Assembly (NCBI GenBank): GCA_963805445.1
Contig: CAWDUI010000011.1
Span: 1-64,000, forward strand
Source of the DNA: JAENVT01 sp963805445
GTDB taxonomy: Bacteria; Actinomycetota; Acidimicrobiia; Acidimicrobiales; Ilumatobacteraceae
Reading direction: 5' to 3'
Length of the DNA stretch: 64,000 nucleotides
Of this stretch, positions 36,110 to 44,037 are shown in pieces. The position numbers were made by a program, and so were the translations under genes. Positions within the stretch are counted from its first letter, which is position 1. The number at the start of each line of letters is the position of its first letter. Below the pieces are notes generated by a model that searched no databases, had not been told where the DNA came from, and worked only from the letters and a program-made list of their open reading frames with translations.

Positions 36110-37081
36110 ATGACCGTAGCCCCACGGCACCACCCTCGAGCTCCTCACGGTTGGTCGCATCTGTGTTGATCTGTACGCCAACGAGGCCGGCGCCAGCTTC
36201 ATCGACCCACAGACCTTCACCAAGTCGATCGGCGGGTCGGCCACGAACGTCGCCATCGCCGCGGCGCGTCTCGGCCATCGCACGGCAGTGTTCACCAAGG
36301 TCGGCGACGACCCGTTCGGAAAGCTATGTGCGACACAAGCTCGACCTGTTCGGCGTCGACACTCGCTACGTCCTGACGCATCCCTCGATGCCGACGCCGT
36401 TGGCCTTCGCGGCGATGGACCCGCCCGAGGATCCGCAGCTGCTGATGTACCGGTATCCGATGGGGCCGGACCAGACGCTGCAGGTCGGCGAGATCGACCG
36501 CCAGGCGGCGCTCGACGTGCCGATTCTGTGGTTGACCGGAGCGTGGTTCAGCGACGCCCCGGCACGGGAAACGTGCTGGGAGCTGCTGTCGATCCGCGGG
36601 CGTCGTCCGCACGTGGTGTTCGACATCGACTACCGGGCCAACTTCTGGCCGAACCGCGAGGCGGCGACGGCCGACCTCGGCCCGGTGCTCGACCACGTCA
36701 CCGTCGCTGTCGGGAACCGCACCGAGTGCGAGGTTGCCGTCGGCTCCGCCGACCCAGCGGAAGCGGCTCGGCGACTGCTCGACCGTGGTGTCGAGTTGGC
36801 GATCGTCAAGATGGGTGGTGAGGGCGTGATGGTGGCCACATCGCAGGGCACCACCGTGGTGCCGCCCCACTTCGTCGAGGTCGTGTGCGGCCTCGGTGCC
36901 GGTGACGCGTTCGGCGGCATGCTCGTGCACGGGCTGCTGTCGGGCTGGGAGCCGGTGCGGATCGTCGAGTACTGCAACGTCGCCGGCGCGATCGTCGCCT
37001 CACGGTCTGCTGTGCTCGGATGCAATGCCGACCTTGCCCGAGGTCTCAGAGGCGCTGGAGGAGCGTCGTGTCGCTGGATGA
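36110..37081 (+). CDS. iolC: 5-dehydro-2-deoxygluconokinase (PfkB family), frameshifted
   Basis: The product starts MTVAP and shifts near 36135 to ELLTVGRICVDLYANEAGAS, with KSIGGSATNVAIAAARLGHR (PfkB signature 1). A shift near 36324 leads to YVRHKLDLFGVDTRYVL. The catalytic end of PfkB proteins is VVCGLGAGDAFGGMLVHGLL, with Asp as base. A last shift near 37010 gives the natural C-terminus LPEVSEALEERRVAG. IolC phosphorylates 2-deoxy-5-keto-gluconate at O6 in the myo-inositol pathway. The protein follows the ABC genes by 6 nt and overlaps the aldolase gene. Confidence 0.9.
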
Positions 37082-37973
37082 CCAGACGTTCGCGTCGCTG
37101 ACCGAGACCCGGGTCAGTGCGCCGCACAAGATCACCGAGGCGCTCGCCGCACGCCGGCGACGCGATGCGTTGACACAGGACGGGATGTTGTTCATCGTCG
37201 CCGCTGATCACACGGCGCGGGCGATGGTCGGGCTGCACGACGATCCGCTGGCGATGGCCGACCGGCGGTCGATGCTCGACCGCTTGCTGACAGCGCTCGA
37301 ACACCCGCGAGTCGACGGGGTGCTGGGCAGCGCCGAGATCATCGACGACCTGGCGTTGCTGGATGCCCTCCACGACAAGGTCGCGGTCGGCACGATGAAC
37401 CGAGGCGGGTTGGCGGGCGCCAGTTGGACCATGGACGATCGGTTCACGGCGTACGACACGGCGCATCTTCGTGCCGCCAACCTCGACGCCGGCAAGTTGT
37501 TGCTGCGCATCGACTATCACGACGCCGGCACTGTCCCGACGCTGGCCGGTGCAGCGGCCGCGGTGCAGGAGCTCAACGACGCGCACATGATGGCGATGGT
37601 CGAGCCGATCCCGTACACCAAGAACGATCGCGGTGAAGCGGTGTGGGACACCGACCCGCTGGCACTGGTGAAGGCGGTGGGCGTCAGCGCCGCACTCGGT
37701 GGGTCGAGCGCGTACACGTGGCTGAAGATCCAGGCAACCGCCGACATCGCCACCGTCGCCAAGGTGACGACGCAGCCGTTGCTCTTGCTCGGCGGCGCAC
37801 CGGGTCCCGATCCCGAGGTGACGTTCGCGCTGTGGGAGGCTGCGTTGCATCAACCAACAGTGCGCGGGCTCGTGATCGGACGATCGCTGCTGTATCCCGC
37901 CGACGGCGACGTTGCAGGCTTCGTGGCTCGCGCAGCAGACTTGGTGCAACAAGCTGCAAAGGACCGGCAATGA
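37068..37973 (+). CDS. Cgl0159-type (beta/alpha)8 aldolase-like protein
   Basis: About 301 residues from the GTG at 37068, behind GGAGGAG. The barrel text DGMLFIVAADHTARAMVGLH, RVDGVLGSAEIIDDLALLDA, GTMNRGGLAGASWTMDDRFT, KLLLRIDYHDAGTV and MAMVEPIPYTKN fits the Cgl0159 family from the Corynebacterium inositol cluster. Lys in TWLKIQA is a candidate Schiff-base residue, as in class I aldolases. The expected reaction is cleavage of 2-deoxy-5-keto-gluconate 6-phosphate to DHAP and malonate semialdehyde, filling the role of IolJ, which is otherwise absent. The role is inferred from context. Confidence 0.8.
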   Translation: MSLDDQTFASLTETRVSAPHKITEALAARRRRDALTQDGMLFIVAADHTARAMVGLHDDPLAMADRRSMLDRLLTALEHPRVDGVLGSAEIIDDLALLDALHDKVAVGTMNRGGLAGASWTMDDRFTAYDTAHLRAANLDAGKLLLRIDYHDAGTVPTLAGAAAAVQELNDAHMMAMVEPIPYTKNDRGEAVWDTDPLALVKAVGVSAALGGSSAYTWLKIQATADIATVAKVTTQPLLLLGGAPGPDPEVTFALWEAALHQPTVRGLVIGRSLLYPADGDVAGFVARAADLVQQAAKDRQ

Positions 37974-38866
37974 GCCCATCATTACATCGACCATCGGGCA
38001 CGCTCGCCGATGGAGATCGCGCAGTTTCACTCGGCCCCGACGACGCCGGCTGGGCGTATTCGGGCTTGATCGTCGTTTTGTTGGCGCCCGGAGTAGAGCG
38101 CTCTATCGACCTCGGCGACAGCGAAGCGGTGGTGCTCCCGCTGTCGGCGGTCGACGTCGACGTCACGGTCGATGATCAGCACTTTCATCTCGATGGGCGG
38201 GTATCCGTCTTCGACCGAGTCACCGACTTCGCCTACGCACCGAAGGGTGCGACCGTGGTGCTCTGCGCCCCGGGCGGCGGCGAGGTCGCCATCGCAACCG
38301 CACGGTGCGACCGGCGATTGACGGCCCGCTACGGATCCGCCGACGACGTCGCCGTCGAACTTCGCGGCGCCGGGCCGGCGACTCGACAGCTCAACAACTT
38401 CCTCAGTCCCGAGGCCTGGCCACACGCCGACAAGTTGATGTGTGTCGAGGTCATCACGCCCGACGGCAACTGGTCGAGCTATCCGCCACACCGTCATGAC
38501 GACTCGCCGGAGTGCCCGGTCAACAACGAGGAGATCTACTACTTCCGCATCGGCGTGGCGGGCACCAGCCAGTACTCCGCCGACGGCTTCGGGATGCACC
38601 GTACGTACACGCCGGACGGCTCGATCGACGTCAACGTCGTGATCCGCGACGGCGATGTCTTCTGCGTGCCTCGGGGCTATCACGGTCCCTGCATCGCCGC
38701 CCCCGGGTACCCGATGTACTACCTCAACGTGCTGGCCGGGCCTGGCGGCGATCGCTCGATGGCCTTCTGTGACGACCCGACACACCACTGGGTCCGCGAC
38801 ACGTGGGCCGAGATGGCGGCCGATCCACGATGCCCGATGACGACCAGGAACGGACGAACGACGTGA
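37970..38866 (+). CDS. iolB: 5-deoxy-glucuronate isomerase
   Basis: This intact 298-residue bicupin has WAYSGLIVVLLAPGVERSID in the first cupin. In the second it has WSSYPPHRHDDSPECPVNNE, EEIYYFRIG, and GDVFCVPRGYHGPCIAAPGY with the metal-binding His and Glu. This is the conserved IolB series. IolB converts 5-deoxy-glucuronate to 2-deoxy-5-keto-gluconate, the IolC substrate. ATGA overlap with the aldolase gene and GTGA overlap with the next dehydrogenase show tight coupling. The early coding region contains a perfect 12-bp palindrome equal to the LacI operator core. Confidence 0.95.
   Translation: MSPSLHRPSGTLADGDRAVSLGPDDAGWAYSGLIVVLLAPGVERSIDLGDSEAVVLPLSAVDVDVTVDDQHFHLDGRVSVFDRVTDFAYAPKGATVVLCAPGGGEVAIATARCDRRLTARYGSADDVAVELRGAGPATRQLNNFLSPEAWPHADKLMCVEVITPDGNWSSYPPHRHDDSPECPVNNEEIYYFRIGVAGTSQYSADGFGMHRTYTPDGSIDVNVVIRDGDVFCVPRGYHGPCIAAPGYPMYYLNVLAGPGGDRSMAFCDDPTHHWVRDTWAEMAADPRCPMTTRNGRTT
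38094..38105. promoter_or_regulatory. Intragenic operator-like palindrome in iolB
   Basis: TAGAGCGCTCTA is a perfect 12-bp palindrome, 124 nt into iolB. It shares the CG-centred core GAGCGCTC and the TCTA flank with the operator at 30993. It may be a second repressor site or a coincidence of the codons for Val-Glu-Arg-Ser. Confidence 0.4.
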
Positions 38867-40036
38867 GCAAGACGATAGGAATCGGTGTGATCGGCTTCGG
38901 CTGGATGGGCCAGGCCCACAGTCGCGGCTGCCGGCGGGCGCCCAGCTACTTCCTCGATCGCGACTACGAGCCGCAGATGGTCGTGGTCAGTGACACCGTC
39001 GAAGCACGGCGCGACGATGCGGTGCGTTCCTTCGGCTATCAACGTGCCGTCACCGACTGGCACGAGGTGATCGCGGCCCCCGACGTCGACGTCGTGTTCG
39101 TCACTGCGCCGAACATGTTGCACGTCGAGATGGTCGAAGCGGCCGCAGCCGCCGGCAAGCCCGTGTTCTGCGAGAAGCCGGTCGGTGGCACGCCGCGTCA
39201 GACGGTTGCTGCCGAGCGCGCCGCCCGCCGCGCCGGGGTGATCACCGGTGTTGGGTACAACTACCGCTGGGCGCCGCTGGTCCAGTACGCCAAGCAGTTG
39301 ATCGACGGTGGCGAGATCGGCGAGATCACGAACTACTACGGCCGCTTCTTCTCGATGTACGGCAGCGATCCCTTGGGCCTGCTGTCGTGGCGCTTCCTGG
39401 TCGACCAGGCCGGTCACGGCGTCAGCACCGACATCCTCAGCCACTCGGTCGACCTCGGCCACTACCTCGTCGGCGGCATCGCCAAGGTCATGGGCACCGG
39501 CGAGACGTTCATCAAGCAGCGCCCGCTTCCGACCAGCGGCGGAACCCACTACGACCGCGGCAAGCCCGGGCGATCCGACCGGTGAGGTGACCAACGAGGA
39601 CTACATCGGGATGATGTGCGTGTTCGACGGTGGCGCGCGCGGCACGTTCGAGGCCTGCCGGTCGATGGTCGGGCCGGAGAGCCAGAACAGCTTCGAGGTG
39701 TACGGCACCAAGGGATCCATCGCCTGGAACTTCGAGAAGATGAACGAGTTGCGGGTCTACATCGCCGCCGAACACAAGCACACCGGATTCACCACCGTGT
39801 TCGGTGGCGACCGCTTCCCGCCGCACGGCAACTTCGTGCCGGGCAGCGCCAACAGCATCGGGTTCGAAGACCTGATCTGCATCGAGGATCACGAGTTCCT
39901 GCAGTCCGTCGCGGCCGGCCGTCAGCACACGCCGGGGTTCGCCGAGGCCCTGCAGTACGTCTCGGTCCAAGACGCAGTGCTTCGGAGTTGGGAGAGCGGG
40001 CGTTGGGAAGACGTCGTCTCCCTGAGGGAGGAATGA
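38863..40036 (+). CDS. Gfo/Idh/MocA-family dehydrogenase, one frameshift
   Basis: GTG overlaps the iolB stop. The Rossmann motif is IGIGVIGFGWMGQAHSRG, then TAPNMLHVEMVEAAAAAGKP, VFCEKPVGG with the catalytic Lys, and GVGYNYRWAPLVQYAKQLI. One shift near 39575 leads to TGEVTNEDYIGMMCVFDGGA. The second domain includes FEACRSMVGPESQNSFEVYG. The length is about 390 residues. This is a different subgroup from IolG at the operon end. In inositol clusters such extra MocA enzymes act on scyllo-inositol, other inositol isomers or their keto forms with NAD. The exact substrate is unknown. Confidence 0.88.
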
Positions 40037-40037
40037 G

Positions 40038-41888
40038 ATGAGCACCACACGACTCACGACCGCTGCGGCGATCGTGCGCTACCTGATTGCGCAACGCACG
40101 GTGATCGACGACGTCGATGTGCCGTTGTTCCCGGGTGTCTTCGCGATCTTCGGGCACGGCAACGTGACCAGTCTCGGGCTGGCGCTGCAGGAGGCCGGCG
40201 ATGCCATGCCGACGTGGCGCGGGCAGAACGAGCAGGGCATGGGCCTTGCCGCGGTCGGCTACGCGAAGGCGGTTCGCCGACGTCAGATCATGGTCGCCAC
40301 GTCGTCGGTCGGGCCCGGCGCGCTCAACATGGTGACTGCTGCAGGGGTGGCGCACGCCAACCGCCTCCCGGCGCTGTTCCTCGTCGGCGACACGTTCGCC
40401 AGCCGCCTGCCCGATCCGGTGCTGCAGCAGGTCGAGCACTTCGGCGATCCGTCGGTCACGGTCAACGATGCGTTCAAGGCCGTCAGCCGCTACTGGGACC
40501 GGATCATGCGCCCCGAACAGATCATCCACTCGTTGCCGCACGCGGTCGCGGTGATGCTCGACCCGGCCGATTGCGGCCCGGCGGTGATTGCCCTTCCACA
40601 AGACGTGCAGGCCGAGGCGTTCGACTTCCCCGACGAGTTCTTCACCACCACGGTGCACCACATTGCTCGCCCACGACCCGACGTCGGACAATTGGACCGG
40701 GCAGTCGTGTCGCTGAAGTCGGCGAAGCGACCCTTGATCATCGCCGGCGGGGGAGTGCACTACTCGAACGCCACTGCCGAGCTAGCGGCCTTCGCCGAGG
40801 CGCACGGAGTTCCGGTAGTGGAGACAACGGCAGGCCGTACGTCGCTGCCGGCGATCCACCCGCTCAACGCTGGCCCCGTCGGGTCCACCGGATGCACGAG
40901 CGCCAACGACCTCGCCGGTGCTGCGGACGTGATCCTGGCGGTCGGGACGCGACTGCAGGACTTCACCACCGGCTCGTGGACGGCCTTCGCCCACGATGCC
41001 CAGCTGATCGGGCTGAACGCTGCGGTGTTCGACGCCGTGAAGCACCGGTCACTGCCGGTCGTCGGCGATGCCCGCGAGGGCCTGCGGGAGATGGAGGATC
41101 GGTTGACCGGCTGGGTGGCCGACGAGGAGTGGGCGATGCGCTGCAAGAACGTGACCGCCGACTACCACGCGTACATCGATGGCCTCGCCGATCCGTCCGC
41201 TGTCGGCGAGAGCGGACGACCCACGTACGCACAGGTGATCGGCGCCGTCGATCGAGCCCAGCAGCCGCGCGACTACGTGTTCGCCGCCGCCGGCGGGCTA
41301 CCGGGCGAGTTGATCAACGGCTGGCGGGCCAAGGAGGTCGGCGACTTCGACTGCGAGTACGGGTTCTCCTGCATGGGCTACGAGATCTCCGGCGCGTGGG
41401 GCGCCAAGATGGCCCGACCCGACGATGAGGTGATCACGTTCGTCGGTGACGGCTCGTACATGATGATGAACAGCGACCTGTACAGCTCGGTGCTCTCCGG
41501 TCACAAGCTGATCGTGATCGTGTGCGACAACGGCGGGTTCGCCGTGATCAACCGTTTGCAGGTCAACCAGGGTGGCGTGCCGTTCAACAACCTCATCGGT
41601 GATGCCCGTCATCGCGACCTCGTCTATGTCGACTTCGCTGCCCACGCCGCGGCGATGGGTTGCGACAGCGAGCGTGTTGCCTCGGTGCACGAGTTGGAGG
41701 GCGCCCTGGAGCGGGCCCGGCACAACGATCGAACGACGGTCATCGCCTTGCAGACCGATGCCTACTCGTGGACCGGTGGCGGGGCGTTCTGGGAGGTCGG
41801 TGTGCCCGAGGTCAGCAGCCGGACGGAAGTGCAAGAGGCCAAGGCCAAGATGGTCAGCGGCAAACAACAGCAGAGGATCGGAACATGA
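40038..41888 (+). CDS. iolD: 3D-(3,5/4)-trihydroxycyclohexane-1,2-dione hydrolase
   Basis: This intact 616-residue thiamine-diphosphate enzyme shows FGHGNVTSLGLALQEAGDAM with the active-site Glu in GQNEQGMGLAA, VATSSVGPGALNMVTAAGVA, and the central domain AKRPLIIAGGGVHYSNATAE. The ThDP/Mg motif is GDGSYMMMNSDL (about residues 470-481), ending CDNGGFAVINRLQ. This is the IolD series. It opens the ring of the IolE product to 5-deoxy-glucuronate, which IolB then isomerises. A GGGAGG site lies before the ATG. The stop overlaps the SDR start. Confidence 0.95.
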   Translation: MSTTRLTTAAAIVRYLIAQRTVIDDVDVPLFPGVFAIFGHGNVTSLGLALQEAGDAMPTWRGQNEQGMGLAAVGYAKAVRRRQIMVATSSVGPGALNMVTAAGVAHANRLPALFLVGDTFASRLPDPVLQQVEHFGDPSVTVNDAFKAVSRYWDRIMRPEQIIHSLPHAVAVMLDPADCGPAVIALPQDVQAEAFDFPDEFFTTTVHHIARPRPDVGQLDRAVVSLKSAKRPLIIAGGGVHYSNATAELAAFAEAHGVPVVETTAGRTSLPAIHPLNAGPVGSTGCTSANDLAGAADVILAVGTRLQDFTTGSWTAFAHDAQLIGLNAAVFDAVKHRSLPVVGDAREGLREMEDRLTGWVADEEWAMRCKNVTADYHAYIDGLADPSAVGESGRPTYAQVIGAVDRAQQPRDYVFAAAGGLPGELINGWRAKEVGDFDCEYGFSCMGYEISGAWGAKMARPDDEVITFVGDGSYMMMNSDLYSSVLSGHKLIVIVCDNGGFAVINRLQVNQGGVPFNNLIGDARHRDLVYVDFAAHAAAMGCDSERVASVHELEGALERARHNDRTTVIALQTDAYSWTGGGAFWEVGVPEVSSRTEVQEAKAKMVSGKQQQRIGT

Positions 41889-42700
41889 CGGGGAAGCTCG
41901 ACGGCAAGGTCATCGTCATCAGTGGCGGCACGCAGGGCCTGGGCGAGGCCATCGCCAGGCAGGTCGTCGCCGACGGTGCGGCCGGCCTGGTGATCGCCGG
42001 TCGCAGCGCCGACAGAGGTACCGCATTGGCGAAGGAGCTCACCGACCTCGGTACGCCCACGACGTTCGTCGAGGCCGACATGGAGGATGCGGCTGCGCCG
42101 CGCGCGGTGATCGAAGCAGCCGACAAGCAGTTCGGTGTCGTCCACGGCGTGGTCAGCGTGGCCGCGGCGACGTGGCGCGACAACGTGTGGAGTGCGACGA
42201 CCGACGGCTTCGACCAGATGGTCGCCGTCAACACCCGTGCGCCGCTCTTCTTGATCCAGGCAGCGGCCGAGGTCATGCGCCGCGAGGGCGTTGCCGGTTC
42301 GTGCATCACCATCGGCTCGACCAGCGGCCACGGTGGTCAGCCGTTCATCCTCAGCTACTGCATCTCCAAGGGTGCGCTCGAGACACTGACCCGAAATCTG
42401 GCCTTTTCGTTGATGCGCCACAAGGTCCGTGTGAACCTGGTCAGCCCCGGGTGGATGGACACCGAGTCGGAGGACGCCACCCAGCGCAAGTTCCACAATG
42501 CGACCGATGGCTGGCTCGAGGAGGCCGAGAGCGGCCAACCAATGGGCCGGCTGATCAAGCCGCCCGAGGTGGCCAAGGTGGTCGCGTTCTACCTCTCCGA
42601 CGAGTCGGGGATGCTGACCGGCAACATCGTCGACTACGACCAATCCGTCCTCGGTGCCGGAGACGCACCGAAACCCTCACTTCAGGAGACGCCACAGTGA
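41885..42700 (+). CDS. SDR-family oxidoreductase in the inositol operon
   Basis: This intact 271-residue protein has the cofactor motif VIVISGGTQGLGEAIARQVV. Ser is in TIGSTSGHGGQ, and the catalytic YCISK (Y-x3-K) lies in SYCISKGALETLTRNLAF. The usual NNAG motif reads VSVAAA, a noticeable departure. C-terminal text AKVVAFYLSDESGMLTGNIV is standard. It probably oxidises an inositol isomer or a pathway sugar derivative with NAD(P). Both ends overlap neighbouring genes by 4 nt, so it is a full member of the operon. Confidence 0.88.
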   Translation: MTGKLDGKVIVISGGTQGLGEAIARQVVADGAAGLVIAGRSADRGTALAKELTDLGTPTTFVEADMEDAAAPRAVIEAADKQFGVVHGVVSVAAATWRDNVWSATTDGFDQMVAVNTRAPLFLIQAAAEVMRREGVAGSCITIGSTSGHGGQPFILSYCISKGALETLTRNLAFSLMRHKVRVNLVSPGWMDTESEDATQRKFHNATDGWLEEAESGQPMGRLIKPPEVAKVVAFYLSDESGMLTGNIVDYDQSVLGAGDAPKPSLQETPQ

Positions 42701-43704
42701 CCCTCAGAATCGCAGTCCTCGGCGTCGGCCGAATCGGCAAGATGCACGCAGAACTGCTGGCCCGGCAGGTGCCGGGCGCGTCGCTGGCGATGGTGCAAGA
42801 CATCAATGCCGGGGCGGCCGCCGAAGTCGGCAAGCAGCTCGACGTTCCGCACACGACCGATGTCGACGCGGTCCTGGCCTCGCCCGACGTCGACGCAGTG
42901 GCGATCTGCAGCAGCACCGACACCCATGTGCCCTTCTTGATCGCAACTGCTCGGGCCGGCAAGGCCATCTTCTGCGAGAAGCCGATCTCGCTCGACCTCG
43001 CCAAGGTCGACGAGGCCTTGGCCGTGGTTGCTGCCAGCGGCGTGCCGATCCAAGTCGGGTTCAACCGGCGCTTCGACCCGGCGCACGCCTCGGTGCGCGC
43101 CGCGGTGATCGATGGCTCGGTGGGGGACCTGCACATGTTGCGGATCACCAGCCGGGATCCCGCTCCGCCACCGATCGCCTACATCAAGGTGTCGGGAGGC
43201 ATCTTCCTCGACATGATGATCCACGATTTCGACATGGCCCGGTTCGTCACGGGCAGCGAGGTGGTCGATGTGTATGCACAAGCTGCGGTGCGCGTCGACC
43301 CAGCGATCGGTGAGGCCGGCGATGTCGACACGGCAGTCGTGATCTTGCGTCACGAGAACGGTTGCATCACCACCATCGACAACAGCCGGCAAGCCGTGTA
43401 TGGCTACGACCAGCGTGTCGAGGCGTTCGGCTCTGCAGGCCTGGCTGCGTCGGAGAACGCGGTCACACACACCGGCATCCGTCGCACCGCCGCCGGCTCG
43501 ATCGGCGCCACGATTCCGTACTTCTTCCTCGACAGGTACATCCCCAGCTACGTCGATGAATGGAAGTCGTTCGTCGCCTACGTCGCCGACGGAGGGCCGT
43601 CGCCGGTGTCGGCCAACGATGGCCGCGCTCCGCTGGTGATCGGCCTCGCCGCGTGGAAGTCGTATCGCGAAGGCCGTCTCGTGCGCTGCGACGAGATCGG
43701 CTGA
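42697..43704 (+). CDS. iolG: Inositol 2-dehydrogenase
   Basis: This intact 335-residue MocA-type enzyme starts at GTG. RIAVLGVGRIGKMHAELLAR is the NAD motif, followed by AICSSTDTHVPFLIATARAG, IFCEKPISLDLAKVDEAL with the catalytic Lys, QVGFNRRFDPAH, and GGIFLDMMIHDFDMARFVTG with Asp and His that complete the active site. This is the IolG pattern. It oxidises myo-inositol to scyllo-inosose with NAD, the first step of the pathway whose other enzymes lie upstream. It is the last gene of the operon, followed directly by a hairpin repeat. Confidence 0.93.
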   Translation: MTLRIAVLGVGRIGKMHAELLARQVPGASLAMVQDINAGAAAEVGKQLDVPHTTDVDAVLASPDVDAVAICSSTDTHVPFLIATARAGKAIFCEKPISLDLAKVDEALAVVAASGVPIQVGFNRRFDPAHASVRAAVIDGSVGDLHMLRITSRDPAPPPIAYIKVSGGIFLDMMIHDFDMARFVTGSEVVDVYAQAAVRVDPAIGEAGDVDTAVVILRHENGCITTIDNSRQAVYGYDQRVEAFGSAGLAASENAVTHTGIRRTAAGSIGATIPYFFLDRYIPSYVDEWKSFVAYVADGGPSPVSANDGRAPLVIGLAAWKSYREGRLVRCDEIG

Positions 43705-43757
43705 CCCCGAGTCGAGTGTTCGGCGCCTCCCACGGTGCGCCGAGGCACTCCACAGGG
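43705..43757 (+). repeat. Post-stop hairpin repeat, copy A (terminator of iol operon)
   Basis: The element runs from CCCCGAGTCGAGTG to CACTCCACAGGG. GAGTG and CACTC form the outer stem, and CGGCGC with GCGCCG the inner one. It begins immediately after the iolG stop. The same arms occur after the aminotransferase gene at 52682 with different loop sequence. Confidence 0.65.
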
Positions 43758-43778
43758 TGAGTGCCGGGTCGTATCGTC

Positions 43779-44027
43779 ATGACCATGCCCGGCGAGAGCA
43801 ACACGACACGTCTGGCGATCCGGGTGATTCCCCGGGCCAAGCGGGACGAGGTCGGCGGGGAGCGCGGTGGGCGGCTGATCGTGCGGACGACCGCGGCGCC
43901 GGTCGACGACCAGGCGAACGCCGCGGTGCGCAAGTTGGTGGCCGCGCATCTCGGCGTTCCGGTGCGCCGTGTCGAGATCGTGTCGGGTCACCACTCGCGC
44001 GACAAGGTCCTCAGCATCGCCCCATGA
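43779..44027 (+). CDS. DUF167 (YggU) family protein
   Basis: About 82 residues from the ATG at 43779; ATG 43785 and GTG 43761 are alternatives. It has the DUF167 pattern TRLAIRVIPRAKRDEVGGER, VRTTAAPVDDQANAAVRKLV and HLGVPVRRVEIVSGHHSRDK. The ANxA helix and the K/R-rich strand are the conserved surface. The fold is a small alpha/beta sandwich, and the function is unproven in all bacteria. It is a single gene between the iol hairpin and the convergent Asp-box protein gene. Confidence 0.9.
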   Translation: MTMPGESNTTRLAIRVIPRAKRDEVGGERGGRLIVRTTAAPVDDQANAAVRKLVAAHLGVPVRRVEIVSGHHSRDKVLSIAP

Positions 44028-44037
44028 CAGGCGATCG

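Noticed and set aside
34852..37101. 749-codon open frame on the plus strand
   Set aside because: It joins a shadow of the permease and ATPase genes to the correct frame of iolC. The true starts are given by overlaps and motifs.
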